Positions 37,160 through 47,586 of a DNA stretch of 64,000 nucleotides are shown in pieces; positions within the stretch are counted from its first letter, which is position 1, and every line of letters starts with the position of its first letter. The DNA is from Bordetella sp. H567 (lineage in GTDB: Bacteria; Pseudomonadota; Gammaproteobacteria; Burkholderiales; Burkholderiaceae_B), in contig NZ_CP012334.1 in the NCBI RefSeq assembly GCF_001704295.1, positions 3,546,084-3,610,083 on the forward strand, in the 5' to 3' direction. Under the pieces are notes generated by a model, which searched no databases, was not told the origin of the DNA, and saw only the letters and a list, made by a program, of their open reading frames with translations. Both the position numbers and the translations under genes were made by a program.

Positions 37160-38772
37160 ATCCCGCCAGCAACGCCGTGCCGGCCAGGCCTGAACCGCCG
37201 GCGCCCACCTCGGGCCAGCAGCGACCGGTGGCCTACCCGCCCCTCGAAGGCAGCCTGCGCATCGTCGGCTCCATCGCCCTGTCGACCGCGGTGTTCATGA
37301 ATGTGCTGGACACCTCGATCGCCAACGTCTCTATCCCGACGATGTCCGGCGACCTGGGCGTCAGCACCAGCCAGGGGACCTGGGTCATTACCTCGTTCGC
37401 CGTCGCCAATGCCATCACGGTGCCGCTGACGGGCTGGCTCACCCAGCGCTTCGGGCAGGTCCGGCTGTTCCTGGCCTCGACCCTTCTTTTCGTGTTGGCG
37501 TCGTGGCTGTGCGGCTTCGCGCCCACGCTGGAGGCCTTGATCGGCTTCCGCGTGCTGCAGGGCGCCGTGGCGGGCCCGATGATCCCCTTGTCGCAGACCC
37601 TGATGCTGGCCAGCTTTCCCAAGCATAAGGCCGGCATGGCGTTGGCGTTGTGGTCGATGACCACCCTGGTGGCACCGGTCGCGGGCCCGCTGCTGGGCGG
37701 CTGGATCTCCGATAACTACTCCTGGCCCTGGATCTTCTACATCAACGTCCCGGTGGGGCTGATCGCCGCGTGGTTCAGCTGGCGCATCTACAAGGACCGG
37801 GAATCGGTCACCCACAAGCTTCCCATCGACAAAGCCGGCCTGGTGCTGATCGTCATCTGGGTCGGCGCCTTGCAGGTGATGCTGGACAAAGGCAAGGAAC
37901 TGGACTGGTTCCAAAGTCCCACGATCATCGCGCTTGCCGTCACGACCGTGGTGGCCTTCGTCTTCTTCATCATCTGGGAGCTGACGGAAGCCCATCCCAT
38001 CGTGGACCTGCGGCTGTTCAAGGGGCGCAACTTCACGGTAGGCGCCGTCACGCTGGCGATCGCCTACGGCGTTTTCTTCGGCAACGTGGTACTGCTGCCG
38101 CTGTGGCTGCAAAGCAATATGAACTACACCGCCACCGATGCGGGCATCGTGACCGCGCCGGTAGGCATCCTGGCCATTGTGCTTACCCCCGTGATCGGAC
38201 GCATGCTGGCCACGCGCGATCCAAGGCAGATCGTGACATTCGCCTTCGTCGTCTTCGCGCTGGTCTGCTACATGCGCGCCAGCTTCACGCCACAGACTGA
38301 CATGGGCGCGCTCATGATTCCGACGATCATCCAGGGCGCCGCCATGGCCGCCTTCTTCGTCCCGCTGACCTCGATCACGCTATCCGGCCTGGAACCCTGG
38401 CGCATCCCCGCCGCCTCGGGCCTGTCGAACTTCTGCCGCCTGACGGCGGGCGCGTTCGGCACATCGATCTCCACGACGCTGTGGGAAAACCGCGCAAGCC
38501 TGCATCATGCGCGGCTGTCCGAAACCGCGACCCCCGGATCGCAGGCGTACGATCAAGTCATGCACACGCTGGGCTCGCTAGGCATGTCGGCGGAGCAGGG
38601 GCTGAACGCGCTGAACGGCATGTTGAATACCCAGGCGTTCACGATGTCCGCGCTGGACGTCTTCTACGGGTCGGCGGTGGTCTTTCTTCTTCTCACCGGC
38701 CTGGTATGGTTCGCGCGCCCGGTGCGGGCCAAGGACGCCGCCGCCGCGGAAGCGGCTGCCGGCGCGCACTGA
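37156..38772 (+). CDS. emrB: MFS multidrug transporter, EmrB/DHA2 family
   Basis: A 538-aa drug:H+ antiporter with 14 predicted helices. It shows MNVLDTSIANVSIPTMSGDLG (helix 1, antiporter motif D1), TGWLTQRFGQVRLFL (motif A) and the Pro/Gly-rich motif C near GPLLGGWISDNYSWPWIFYINVPVG. It partners EmrA and the outer-membrane factor. ATG is within the emrA stop, so translation is coupled; the frame is open upstream but that is an emrA shadow. Confidence 0.94.
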   Translation: MNPASNAVPARPEPPAPTSGQQRPVAYPPLEGSLRIVGSIALSTAVFMNVLDTSIANVSIPTMSGDLGVSTSQGTWVITSFAVANAITVPLTGWLTQRFGQVRLFLASTLLFVLASWLCGFAPTLEALIGFRVLQGAVAGPMIPLSQTLMLASFPKHKAGMALALWSMTTLVAPVAGPLLGGWISDNYSWPWIFYINVPVGLIAAWFSWRIYKDRESVTHKLPIDKAGLVLIVIWVGALQVMLDKGKELDWFQSPTIIALAVTTVVAFVFFIIWELTEAHPIVDLRLFKGRNFTVGAVTLAIAYGVFFGNVVLLPLWLQSNMNYTATDAGIVTAPVGILAIVLTPVIGRMLATRDPRQIVTFAFVVFALVCYMRASFTPQTDMGALMIPTIIQGAAMAAFFVPLTSITLSGLEPWRIPAASGLSNFCRLTAGAFGTSISTTLWENRASLHHARLSETATPGSQAYDQVMHTLGSLGMSAEQGLNALNGMLNTQAFTMSALDVFYGSAVVFLLLTGLVWFARPVRAKDAAAAEAAAGAH

Positions 38773-38841
38773 AGCGCAATCGCGCACGCCAGGGTGCCCC
38801 GGCCATATCGCGGACGGGGCGCATCGATCAAGCAAGGGGAA

Positions 38842-39870
38842 TCAAGCGGCCAGCGTGCGCCAGTCCAGCTTCGGGATGATCCGGTCCGACAGGGCGCTAT
38901 TCAGCGACAGATTGAACACGTCCACGCCCCGTGCCCTCAACAACGCCGCGGCCTGCGAGAAAGACGGTTCGATCAGCCGGTCGAAGTTGCGCACCAGGCG
39001 GCTGTCTTCGGGTTGCGCTTCCTTGTAGAAGCGCCGTGCACCGGAAAAGCCCAGATCCAGGCCATGCATGTAGATCCGGCCCACGCCCCCGGCCACCAGC
39101 ACCTGCAGCGCCGCATACGCCACCGTGTCGGCGTCGAACACACCGCTGGCCAGGTCGAAGCTATAGCCCAGCGAGCGCTGTGAATCGAACAGCGAGAGCG
39201 CCGGGTTGGCCTGCGCCATCGCCGCGAGCTCGTCCGGGCTGAAGTGCGGAAGGTAGGCGCGTTCAGACACGACTTCGATCACGCAAATGCGGCACTTGTA
39301 GCGTTCGGGCCACGGCATGCCCTGCACCATGTAGCGCAGCACGTCCGGCGTGATGAACAAGGTCAGGTCGCGTTCGACCACCTCGCGCATCAGGTCGATG
39401 CGGCGGCGGACGAAGTTCTGGTCGATCACGCAGTAGTAGCGGAACGGGATATCGAAGTGGCGGGCCAGCGAAATGGACCCGTTGACCCCCATTGCCGCCT
39501 GCATGGGCAGGCGGTCATACTGGATCTCCGCGACGGAAGGCCCGCTGAGGATGACGTGAACGGTATCGTGGTGTTCGGTGAACGCCTGTTGCAGCGGAGT
39601 GACCGGGACGACATGGCGGAACGCTGAAAAGGCATTGATGGCGCCTTGCGCATCCCGACCGATGGACACATACGGCCACAGGTGGCGGTTGTGCTGCATG
39701 CGACGGCTGCGGAACAGGGTGTAGAACTTGCGCCAGAAGCGATCGAGCGGCTTATCGCCCACGGTGCGATCGTCGGCAACGACGACACTACCGCCCTCGG
39801 GGAGCAGCGCCGGCTTCCCCGCCACAAGGGAATCCGCGTTGTCGGCAGCCAAACTTGTCGAAGATAACAA
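38842..39870 (-). CDS. WaaZ-like LPS core biosynthesis protein (putative Kdo transferase)
   Basis: A protein of up to 342 aa. The order of motifs VHVILSGPS, GVNGSISLARHFDIPFRYY, RSLGYSF, VAYAALQVLVAGGVGRIYMHGLDL and FNLSLNSALSDRIIPKLDW follows my memory of enterobacterial WaaZ, the enzyme proposed to add a third Kdo to the LPS inner core. The N-terminal 60 residues are extra. The TTG at 39870 has no clear ribosome binding site, so the true start may be internal. It stands alone with an AT-richer upstream region. A DUF115-type glycosyltransferase-like protein is the alternative. Confidence 0.55.
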   Translation of the reverse strand: MLSSTSLAADNADSLVAGKPALLPEGGSVVVADDRTVGDKPLDRFWRKFYTLFRSRRMQHNRHLWPYVSIGRDAQGAINAFSAFRHVVPVTPLQQAFTEHHDTVHVILSGPSVAEIQYDRLPMQAAMGVNGSISLARHFDIPFRYYCVIDQNFVRRRIDLMREVVERDLTLFITPDVLRYMVQGMPWPERYKCRICVIEVVSERAYLPHFSPDELAAMAQANPALSLFDSQRSLGYSFDLASGVFDADTVAYAALQVLVAGGVGRIYMHGLDLGFSGARRFYKEAQPEDSRLVRNFDRLIEPSFSQAAALLRARGVDVFNLSLNSALSDRIIPKLDWRTLAA

Positions 39871-40150
39871 TGCGAAACTCGAACGTGAGGGCGCAAACGT
39901 ACGAAAATGTACAGCGCGATCGGAAAGTATCGGGGACGCAGCTTAGGATCATGCACGCATCCGCAGTCAAACTATACCTTCGCATGTGCGTCAATAGTTT
40001 GAATTTCCGACGGAATTTACAAAGTTCCGACCGTGAGACCGGACGATGCGGCACATATGCCGCAAGCAAAAAAGGGACGGCGTAACCTTAGCACGGATCG
40101 CATACGGATGGGGTGGGAACATCCACCCCACCAAAATTACAGCTTGTTGC
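39871..40150. other. Intergenic region upstream of the WaaZ-like gene
   Basis: About 280 bp without a gene, visibly less GC-rich than its surroundings. It contains the 8-bp inverted repeat CAAACTAT/ATAGTTTG (39968-39975 and 39994-40001) with an 18-bp spacer, a possible regulator site for the minus-strand gene. A weak GGGGTGG/CCACCCC hairpin lies at about 40109-40131. Confidence 0.45.
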
Positions 40151-40151
40151 G

Positions 40152-40175
40152 GACCGGGGCGCTTCGGCCCCGGTC
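40152..40175 (-). terminator. Possible terminator after the dehydrogenase gene
   Basis: GACCGGGGC pairs with GCCCCGGTC over a 6-base loop, directly after the minus-strand gene ending at 40187. The T-tract is poor, so termination may be weak. Confidence 0.45.
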
Positions 40176-40186
40176 GGGGCGCTCGA

Positions 40187-41254
40187 TCAGGAGGCGGCCA
40201 GCCGGTCCGCTACGGCGCGCCCTACCTCTTCCGTGCGCGCCTGCCCCTGCATGTCCGGCGTACGGGGGCCGTTGGCCAGTACGTGCTCGATCGCGGATAC
40301 CACGGCGGCGGCCGCGTCGGGATGGCCGAGAAAATCCAGCATCAAGGCGCCGCTCCATATCTGGCCGATGGGGTTGGCGATGCCCTTGCCATAGATATCC
40401 GGCGCGGAACCGTGCACGGGCTCGAACAAGGAAGGGAATTTGCGTTCCGGGTTGAGGTTGGCGGATGGTGCAATACCGATGGTGCCCGTGCAGGCCGGCC
40501 CCAGGTCCGAAAGAATATCGCCGAACAGGTTGGACGCCACGACGACGTCGAAGGTGTCGGGACGCTGCACGAAGTGCGCGCACAGTATGTCTATGTGGAA
40601 CTTGTCCCACCGCACGTCGGGATAGCGCTGCCCCATTTCGGCAACCCGCTCGTCCCACCATGGCATGGAAATCGAAATCCCGTTGGATTTCGTGGCCGCG
40701 GTCAGATGCTTGCCGCGCTTGCGGGCGAGTTCAAACGCAAACTTCAGGACCCGTTCGGCTCCCACGCGCGTAAACACGCTTTCCTGGATGACGACCTCGC
40801 GCTCCGTGCCGGCGAACAGTTTGCCGCCACTGTTGGAGTATTCCCCTTCGGTGTTTTCACGCACGATGAAGAAGTCGATATCGCCGGGTTTGCGGTTGGC
40901 CAGGGGCGATACGACGCCGGGCATCAGCCGGACCGGCCGCAGATTGATGTATTGGTCGAAATCGCGGCGGAAGCGGAACAGCGACCCCCACAGGGCTTCA
41001 TGGTCCGGCACGGCATCCGGCCATCCGATGGCGCCGAAGAAAATGGCTTCGTGGCCGCCGATCTGGCGGGCCCAGTCGTCCGGCATCATCTTGCCGTGCT
41101 TGGCGTAATAGTCGCAGCTCCAGTCGAAATGGTCCCATTGGAACTCGATACCGAACTTGGCCGCCGCGGCATCCAGCACGCGCAGCCCTTCCGGGACCAC
41201 TTCCTTGCCGATACCGTCGCCGGGAATTACCGCGATCCTGTGTTTTTTAGCCAC
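40187..41254 (-). CDS. Tartrate / D-malate dehydrogenase (isopropylmalate dehydrogenase family)
   Basis: A 355-aa NAD-dependent beta-decarboxylating dehydrogenase. IAVIPGDGIGKEVVPEG, the binding-loop sequence LFRFRRDFDQYINLRPVRL, ENTEGEYSNSGG and VASNLFGDILSDLGP are those of the TtuC/DmlA branch rather than LeuB. It would oxidise tartrate or D-malate with decarboxylation. The GTG start has GGAG eight bases upstream. It is divergent from the aminotransferase across 183 bp. Confidence 0.9.
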   Translation of the reverse strand: MAKKHRIAVIPGDGIGKEVVPEGLRVLDAAAAKFGIEFQWDHFDWSCDYYAKHGKMMPDDWARQIGGHEAIFFGAIGWPDAVPDHEALWGSLFRFRRDFDQYINLRPVRLMPGVVSPLANRKPGDIDFFIVRENTEGEYSNSGGKLFAGTEREVVIQESVFTRVGAERVLKFAFELARKRGKHLTAATKSNGISISMPWWDERVAEMGQRYPDVRWDKFHIDILCAHFVQRPDTFDVVVASNLFGDILSDLGPACTGTIGIAPSANLNPERKFPSLFEPVHGSAPDIYGKGIANPIGQIWSGALMLDFLGHPDAAAAVVSAIEHVLANGPRTPDMQGQARTEEVGRAVADRLAAS

Positions 41255-41437
41255 CGCCTGGTCTCCATGATCGATTTGATTTGAATAGGCCCGGCCATTA
41301 TCGGACACAGGTGCGCGGCACGGCAACCGTGGCATGCAAGCGGCCGATACCCGGCGCGACGCAGGCCGGCTACTATGGAGGAACGGTGCTTTCCCGGCCT
41401 GCCCAGCAGCTCAACCCCAGCCCTATCGCGAACCTCC

Positions 41438-42805
41438 ATGCCGACCTCTACGCCCATCCATGCGCAGGATATCCGCCATCAGATCCATCCCTATACCAAT
41501 GCGGTGAAGCATCGCACCGTGGGTCCGCTCGTCATCGACCGGGGCGAGGGCATCTACGTTTACGACGACCAGGGAAACAAGTATCTGGAAGGCATGGCCG
41601 GACTCTGGAGCGTGGCGGTCGGATTCGGCGAACCGCGCCTGGTGGAGGCGGCGAGCCGCCAGATGGGCAAACTGCCCTACTACCACACGTTCACGCACAA
41701 ATCGAACGCGCCGTCGATCGCGCTGGCCGAGCGGTTGATCGGCTACACCCAGGGTCGCATGTCCGGTGCGTTCTTTACCAATTCCGGTTCGGAAGCGAAC
41801 GATACGGTGATCAAGTTCGTCTGGTATTACAACAACGCGCTGGGCCGTCCGCTGAAGAAGAAAATCATCGCGCGGCAGCGGGGCTATCACGGCGTTACGG
41901 TCGCCTCGGCCAGCCTTACCGGGTTGGCGGGCAATCATCGCGATTTCGATCTTCCCCTGCCGCAGATGAAGCACACGGCCTGTCCGCATCATTACCGCCA
42001 TGCACAGCCGGGAGAAAGCGAAGAGGATTTCGCCACCCGGATGGCGGCCGAACTGGAGGCGCTGATCCTGCAGGAAGGCGCCGACACGGTCGCCGCCTTC
42101 ATCGGCGAGCCGGTGATGGGCGCGGGCGGCGTGATCGTGCCCCCGCGCACCTACTGGCCCAAGATCCAGGCCGTCTGCCGCAAGTACGACGTGCTGGTGA
42201 TCGCCGACGAAGTCATCACGGGCTTCGGCCGCCTGGGCACCTTCTTCGGCAGCGACACCTACGGCATCGAGCCGGACATCATGGTGTTGTCCAAGCAGAT
42301 CACGTCTTCCTACGTTCCCCTGGCGGCGGTGCTGGTGTCGCCCAAGGTGCACGAAACGATCGCCGAGAACAGCGGACGCGTGGGTACGCTGGGACATGGC
42401 TACACCGCCAGCGGCCATCCGGTTGCCACGGCGGTCGCGCTGGAGAACCTGAACATCATCGAAGAGCGCAAGCTGGTGGAAAACGCGGCCCGTTCCGGCG
42501 AAGTGCTGCAGCAGGAGTTGCGTGCCCTGGCCGGCCATCCTCTGGTCGGCGAGGTGCGGGGCGTGGGGCTCATCGCCGGGGTGGAACTGGTGGCCGACAA
42601 GGCCAGCAAGCGTCCCTTCGACCCGCTGGGCAAGGCCGGCGCCTACGCCTACGAACAGGCCCACGCGCATGGCCTGATCATCCGCGGCATCCAGGATACG
42701 GTGGCGTTCTGCCCACCGCTGATCATTACGCCGGATCAGGTGCGCGACATGGTCGCCCGCTTCGTCCGCACGCTGGAGGATGTCTCGCGCTTCGTGGCCG
42801 CCTGA
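41438..42805 (+). CDS. Class III (omega) aminotransferase
   Basis: A 455-aa PLP enzyme of the omega-amino acid/putrescine:pyruvate group. FFTNSGSEANDTVIKFVWYY binds PLP phosphate, IADEVITGFGR carries the ring-contacting Asp, and the Schiff-base lysine is in VLSKQITSSYVPL. Substrate not determined; polyamine, beta-alanine or taurine-type amines are typical. The ATG at 41438 gives the usual N-terminal length; no clear ribosome binding site is seen. It converges on the HerA-like gene. Confidence 0.88.
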   Translation: MPTSTPIHAQDIRHQIHPYTNAVKHRTVGPLVIDRGEGIYVYDDQGNKYLEGMAGLWSVAVGFGEPRLVEAASRQMGKLPYYHTFTHKSNAPSIALAERLIGYTQGRMSGAFFTNSGSEANDTVIKFVWYYNNALGRPLKKKIIARQRGYHGVTVASASLTGLAGNHRDFDLPLPQMKHTACPHHYRHAQPGESEEDFATRMAAELEALILQEGADTVAAFIGEPVMGAGGVIVPPRTYWPKIQAVCRKYDVLVIADEVITGFGRLGTFFGSDTYGIEPDIMVLSKQITSSYVPLAAVLVSPKVHETIAENSGRVGTLGHGYTASGHPVATAVALENLNIIEERKLVENAARSGEVLQQELRALAGHPLVGEVRGVGLIAGVELVADKASKRPFDPLGKAGAYAYEQAHAHGLIIRGIQDTVAFCPPLIITPDQVRDMVARFVRTLEDVSRFVAA

Positions 42806-42820
42806 TTGTTGTGCGGCGGA

Positions 42821-44362
42821 TCAGCGGCGGCGGGACCCCAGCAGGGAGCCCAGCACGCCGCGCACCAGTTCCCGCGCGACGGAACGCATCGCGGTCTTCG
42901 CCATGGACTGGACGACGCCGTCGCGGCGCCCTCCGCGCGGGCCGGTGGAGCCGAACAGCACGTCGTTCAGCCCGCCCATCAGGCCTCCACCGGCTGCCGT
43001 CCCGTCCGGCGCCTGCGTGCCTGCGCCGTGGGGCGCGCCGGAGGGCGATCCCGTGTCCGCCGGCTTCGCGGCGCGGCGGGCCAGCACTTCGTAGGCCGAC
43101 TCCCGGTCGATCGCCTGCTCATACTTGCCTGTGACGGGCGAGGCCGCACGCAGCGCATCGCGTTCCACGGACGTGGCGGGCCCGATGCGGCTGGCTGGCG
43201 GCACGATCCAGGCGCGTTGCGTCATCCCCGGACGCCCCTGGCTATCCAATAGGGAAACCAAGGCTTCTCCCACGCCCAATTCCGTAATGGCCTGCTCCAG
43301 ATCCAGGTCCGGATTCGCGCGCATGGTCTGCGCGGCCGTCCGTACCGCCTTCTGGTCGCGCGGCGTGAAGGCGCGCAAGGCGTGCTGGATGCGGTTGCCG
43401 AGCTGGCCCAGCACGGTTTCCGGAATATCGAGGGGATTCTGCGTAACGAAGTACACCCCTACGCCTTTGGATCGCACCAGCCGGACCACTTGCTCTATCC
43501 TGTCCAGCAACGCCTTGGGGGCATCAGTGAAGAGCAAATGCGCCTCGTCGAAGAAGAACACCATACGCGGCTTGTCCGGGTCGCCCACCTCCGGCAGCTT
43601 TTCATAGAGTTCGGCCAGCAGCCATAGCAGAAAGATCGCGTACAAGCGCGGGGCCTGCATCAGCTTGTCCGCCGCCAGAATGCTGACCACGCCATGCCCC
43701 TGGGCGTCGACCCGCATCAGGTCGGCGATGTCCAGCATGGGTTCGCCGAAGAATGCTTCCGCGCCTTGGGACTCCAGCCGCAGCAAGCCCCGCTGGATCG
43801 CCCCGATGGTGGAGGCCGACACGTTGCCGTAGCGGGTCTTCAGCGATGCGGCGCGATCGGCGACGTCCTGCAGCATCGCCCGCAGATCCTTCAAGTCCAG
43901 CAGCAGCTGGCCCTCGTCGTCGGCCACCTTGAACGTCATGGCCAGCACGCCTTCCTGGGTGTCGTTCAGCTCGAGCATGCGGGACAGCAGCAGCGGTCCC
44001 ATATCGGAGACCGTCGCGCGCACCGGATGGCCCTGCTGGCCGAAGACATCCCACAACACGGCCGGCGCAGCGGCCCAGGCTGGCTCGGGCAGCCCCAGGG
44101 CATCCAGGCGTTCGCGCAGCTTCGGGCCGGCGGTGCCGGCCTGCGAAATCCCGGTCAAGTCGCCTTTGACGTCGGCCAGGAAAACCGGCGTCCCGATGCG
44201 GGAAAACTGTTCCGCGAGCACCTGCAGGGTTACGGTTTTGCCGGTGCCGGTGGCGCCGGTAATGCAGCCATGGCGGTTTGCCATGCCGGCCAGCAGCGCC
44301 AGATCCTGGCCATCGTGCCGGGCGACTCGCAAGGGCGGGATGGGCGTGGCGGTGTTTGACAT
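42821..44362 (-). CDS. HerA-like ATPase (YjgR / DUF853 family)
   Basis: A 513-aa P-loop ATPase. Walker A is GATGTGKT (about residue 36), Walker B is [11 protein letters not shown] (about residue 273), and [30 protein letters not shown] is characteristic of the DUF853 family. The last 80 residues are Gly/Ala/Arg-rich. Its role is unknown; similarity is to HerA-type DNA translocases. GGAG precedes the ATG at 44362. The frame stays open far upstream through yebC by chance; that part is not coding. Confidence 0.88.
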   Translation of the reverse strand: MSNTATPIPPLRVARHDGQDLALLAGMANRHGCITGATGTGKTVTLQVLAEQFSRIGTPVFLADVKGDLTGISQAGTAGPKLRERLDALGLPEPAWAAAPAVLWDVFGQQGHPVRATVSDMGPLLLSRMLELNDTQEGVLAMTFKVADDEGQLLLDLKDLRAMLQDVADRAASLKTRYGNVSASTIGAIQRGLLRLESQGAEAFFGEPMLDIADLMRVDAQGHGVVSILAADKLMQAPRLYAIFLLWLLAELYEKLPEVGDPDKPRMVFFFDEAHLLFTDAPKALLDRIEQVVRLVRSKGVGVYFVTQNPLDIPETVLGQLGNRIQHALRAFTPRDQKAVRTAAQTMRANPDLDLEQAITELGVGEALVSLLDSQGRPGMTQRAWIVPPASRIGPATSVERDALRAASPVTGKYEQAIDRESAYEVLARRAAKPADTGSPSGAPHGAGTQAPDGTAAGGGLMGGLNDVLFGSTGPRGGRRDGVVQSMAKTAMRSVARELVRGVLGSLLGSRRR

Positions 44363-44509
44363 GGCGGTCTCCGGATGGCGTTTACGCGCCGGCGTGAGCC
44401 GGCGCGGCCATTCTCCGCCGTGGCGCGCGCGCGCGCAACACGCCCGGACCACCGCGAAAGGGATGGCACGGTAAAATAGCCGTCTTTGCCTCACTCTTAT
44501 CGGAAAGCC

Positions 44510-45244
44510 ATGGCCGGACACAGTAAATGGGCCAATATTCAGCACCGCAAGGGCCGCCAGGACGCCAAGCGCGGCAAGCTGTGGACCAAGATCATCCGTG
44601 AAATCACCGTCGCCGCGCGTGCGGGGGGTGCCGATCCGGAAAGCAACCCGCGGCTGCGGCTGGCCTGGGACAAGGCAACCGACGCCAACATGCCCAAGGA
44701 CAACATCCAGCGCGCCATCCAGCGCGGCGCGGGCGGCGCCGATGGCGATAACTACGAGGAAGTTCGCTACGAAGGCTATGGCGTGGGCGGGGCGGCCGTC
44801 ATCGTCGACTGCATGACCGACAACCGCACCCGCACGGTCGCGGAGGTGCGCCACGCGTTCGCCAAGAACGGTGGGAACCTGGGCCAGGAAGGATCCGTGG
44901 CCTTCATGTTCAAGCACTGCGGCCAGTTCATTTTCGCGCCCGGCACGCCCGAGGACAAAGTCATGGAAACCGCGCTGGAAGCCGGTGCCGAAGACGTCGT
45001 CACGGATGCCGAGGGTGTGATCGAAGTCATTTGCGCGCCTGCCGACTACGCCGCCGTGCGCCAGGCCTTCGAAGCCGCGGGCCTGAAGGCCGAAATGGAC
45101 GCCGTCGTCATGAAAGCCCTGAACGAAACCGAGCTCGCGGGCGAGGACGCGGTCAAGATGCAAAAACTGCTCGACGCCCTGGAAGGGCTGGATGACGTGC
45201 AGGAGGTGTACACCACCGCCGTCCTCGATGAAACCGGCGCTTGA
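44510..45244 (+). CDS. yebC: YebC/PmpR family protein
   Basis: A 244-aa TACO1-family protein. [21 protein letters not shown] is the invariant N-terminus, which fixes the start, and the full three-domain length is present. Members act as transcriptional regulators (PmpR) or as ribosome-associated factors easing translation at proline stretches. It is the first gene of the plus-strand housekeeping run; purD follows 99 bp later. Confidence 0.95.
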   Translation: MAGHSKWANIQHRKGRQDAKRGKLWTKIIREITVAARAGGADPESNPRLRLAWDKATDANMPKDNIQRAIQRGAGGADGDNYEEVRYEGYGVGGAAVIVDCMTDNRTRTVAEVRHAFAKNGGNLGQEGSVAFMFKHCGQFIFAPGTPEDKVMETALEAGAEDVVTDAEGVIEVICAPADYAAVRQAFEAAGLKAEMDAVVMKALNETELAGEDAVKMQKLLDALEGLDDVQEVYTTAVLDETGA

Positions 45245-45343
45245 GCCTCACGGACCCGCCGCGCGCGGGTCCGGTCTTCCCGGGGGCCGCTCCGGCTCCC
45301 CACGGCGCCGTCCTCGCACGTTTATCTTTATCAGCCACACACT

Positions 45344-46648
45344 ATGAAACTCCTGGTTATCGGCTCGGGCGGCCGCGAACATGCCCTCGCCTGGCGCCTG
45401 GCGCAATCGCCGCGCGTGCACAAGGTGTACGTCGCGCCCGGCAACGGCGGCACGCACGGCGGCAGCCTGCAGAATATCCCCCTGACGCAGGCGGAAGAGC
45501 TGGCGGACTTCGTCCAGCGCGAAGGGGTATCGCTTACCGTGGTCGGCCCGGAAGCGCCCTTGGCCGCCGGCGTGGTCGATGTGTTCCGCGCCCGCGGCCT
45601 GAAGATCTTCGGTCCTACCAAGGCCGCCGCGCAGCTGGAAAGCTCCAAGGACTACGCCAAGGCCTTCATGGTGCGGCACAACATCCCCACCGCGCGTTAT
45701 CAGACTTTCACGGATCCCGCGCTGGCCCACGCCTATATCGACCAGGAAGGCGCGCCCATTGTCATCAAGGCAGACGGCCTGGCCGCGGGCAAGGGCGTCG
45801 TGGTGGCGGCCACGCTGGCGGAGGCGCATGCCGCCGTCGACGCCATGCTAGGCGACGGTTCGCTGGGCGCGGCGGGCGCGCGGGTGGTGATCGAGGAATG
45901 CCTGGAAGGCGAGGAAGCCAGCTTCATCGTCATGGTCGACGGACGCAACGTGCTGGCCCTGGCCACCAGCCAAGACCACAAGCGGCTGAAGGACGGGGAC
46001 CAGGGTCCCAACACCGGAGGCATGGGCGCCTACTCACCAGCGCCGGTGGTCACGCCCGAACTGCACCATCGCATCATGCGCGAGGTCATCCTGCCCACAG
46101 TGCAGGGCATGGCGCGCGACGGCCTGCCGTACACGGGCTTTCTGTACGCCGGCGTGATGATTGCGTCGGGAGACGATCCCGACCGCGCCATCAAGGTGCT
46201 GGAATTCAACTGCCGCATGGGCGACCCGGAAACGCAGCCGATCATGATGCGGATCAAAAGCGATTTCGTGGATGTGGTGGAACATGCCATTGCCGGAACG
46301 CTGAACCAGGCGGATATCGTCTGGGACCGGCGCACTGCCCTGGGCGTGGTGCTGGCGGCCCATAACTATCCCGGGACACCCCGTACGGGCGATGTGATCA
46401 CGGGCTTGCCGGAAGACGCCGCGGATTGCATGGTGTTCCATGCCGCCACGCAACTGGACGGTGATCAGGTCAAGACCGCAGGCGGTCGCGTGCTGTGCGT
46501 AACGGCCCTGGGGGACTCGGTGCGCATGGCCCGTGAGCGCGTATATGAAACCGTGGACCGTGTCGCGTTCGATGGCCGCCAATATCGCACCGACATCGGC
46601 TGGCGCGCCCTCAAGCGCGTCCCGCCCAAACCGAAGGCTAGCCCTTGA
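45344..46648 (+). CDS. purD: Phosphoribosylamine-glycine ligase
   Basis: A 434-aa ATP-grasp enzyme of purine synthesis that joins glycine to phosphoribosylamine. [17 protein letters not shown] and the [12 protein letters not shown] signature (about residue 222) are diagnostic. Only the final TGA and two bases separate it from the hemF start. Confidence 0.97.
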   Translation: MKLLVIGSGGREHALAWRLAQSPRVHKVYVAPGNGGTHGGSLQNIPLTQAEELADFVQREGVSLTVVGPEAPLAAGVVDVFRARGLKIFGPTKAAAQLESSKDYAKAFMVRHNIPTARYQTFTDPALAHAYIDQEGAPIVIKADGLAAGKGVVVAATLAEAHAAVDAMLGDGSLGAAGARVVIEECLEGEEASFIVMVDGRNVLALATSQDHKRLKDGDQGPNTGGMGAYSPAPVVTPELHHRIMREVILPTVQGMARDGLPYTGFLYAGVMIASGDDPDRAIKVLEFNCRMGDPETQPIMMRIKSDFVDVVEHAIAGTLNQADIVWDRRTALGVVLAAHNYPGTPRTGDVITGLPEDAADCMVFHAATQLDGDQVKTAGGRVLCVTALGDSVRMARERVYETVDRVAFDGRQYRTDIGWRALKRVPPKPKASP

Positions 46649-46650
46649 AA

Positions 46651-47586
46651 ATGAACGCCCCATCCGCACCCACCCCATCCTTCGAATCCGCCATCGAATC
46701 CGCGCGAGACTATTTCGCGAACCTGCAGGCGCGCATCGTCGCTGCCCTCGAACAGGCGGATGGCACTACGTTCCACACGGATGCGTGGGAACGGCCCGAG
46801 GGCGGCGGCGGGGTCTCGCGGATGCTGGAAGGCGGCCAGCTGTTCGAACGGGCCGCCGTGCTGTTCAGCCATGTCATGGGCCGCAACCTGCCGCCGTCGG
46901 CCAGCGCGCGGCGCCCTGACCTGGCCGGGCGCCCCTGGCAAGCCATGGGCGTGTCGCTGGTGTTGCATCCGCGCAATCCCTACGTGCCGACCGTGCACAT
47001 GAATGTGCGGCTGTTTGTCGCGCCCGCGCGCCACAGTGGCGAAACGCCCGCCTACTGGTTCGGCGGCGGCATGGACCTGACGCCCTACTATCCCTTCGAG
47101 GAAGACGCCCGGCATTTCCACCGCACTTGCCGCGACGCGCTCGCCCCGCATGGCGAAGACTACTACCCCCGCTTCAAGAAGTGGTGCGACGAATATTTCC
47201 ACTTGAAGCACCGGGGAGAAGCGCGCGGGATCGGCGGCATCTTCTTCGACGACCTGGCCGAGCCCGGATTCGACGCCTGCTTCGCCCTGGTCCGCGATGT
47301 CGGCGATGCCTTCCTGCCCGCCTATATTCCCATCGTTGAACTGCGCCGGAACAAGCCCTACGGGGAACGCGAACGCGACTTCCAGGCGTATCGCCGCGGC
47401 CGCTACGTGGAATTCAACCTGGTCTACGATCGGGGCACCCTGTTTGGCCTGCAGTCTGGCGGGCGCACGGAATCCATTCTGTTGTCCATGCCGCCAGTTG
47501 CCCACTGGCGCTATGACTGGAAGCCGGAACCGGGTACGCCGGAAGCCGTCCTGGCCGGCTTTCTCACGCCCAGGGAATGGCTTTGA
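46651..47586 (+). CDS. hemF: Oxygen-dependent coproporphyrinogen III oxidase
   Basis: A 311-aa haem-biosynthesis enzyme that oxidatively decarboxylates coproporphyrinogen III. The motifs [14 protein letters not shown] (here [14 protein letters not shown]), [13 protein letters not shown] and [28 protein letters not shown] are highly conserved. ATG at 46651 is preferred over an in-frame TTG two codons upstream. The last 10 bp overlap nadD. Confidence 0.97.
   Translation: MNAPSAPTPSFESAIESARDYFANLQARIVAALEQADGTTFHTDAWERPEGGGGVSRMLEGGQLFERAAVLFSHVMGRNLPPSASARRPDLAGRPWQAMGVSLVLHPRNPYVPTVHMNVRLFVAPARHSGETPAYWFGGGMDLTPYYPFEEDARHFHRTCRDALAPHGEDYYPRFKKWCDEYFHLKHRGEARGIGGIFFDDLAEPGFDACFALVRDVGDAFLPAYIPIVELRRNKPYGERERDFQAYRRGRYVEFNLVYDRGTLFGLQSGGRTESILLSMPPVAHWRYDWKPEPGTPEAVLAGFLTPREWL

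Noticed and set aside
36736-38772. N-terminal extension of EmrB to 678 residues
   Set aside because: The extra part is emrA read in another frame; EmrB starts at 37156 within the emrA stop, as usual for coupled pump genes.
42821-45163. A 780-residue minus-strand open frame extending the HerA-like gene through yebC
   Set aside because: The extension is antisense to the well-supported yebC gene and has no family similarity; the HerA-like protein starts normally at 44362 with a ribosome binding site.
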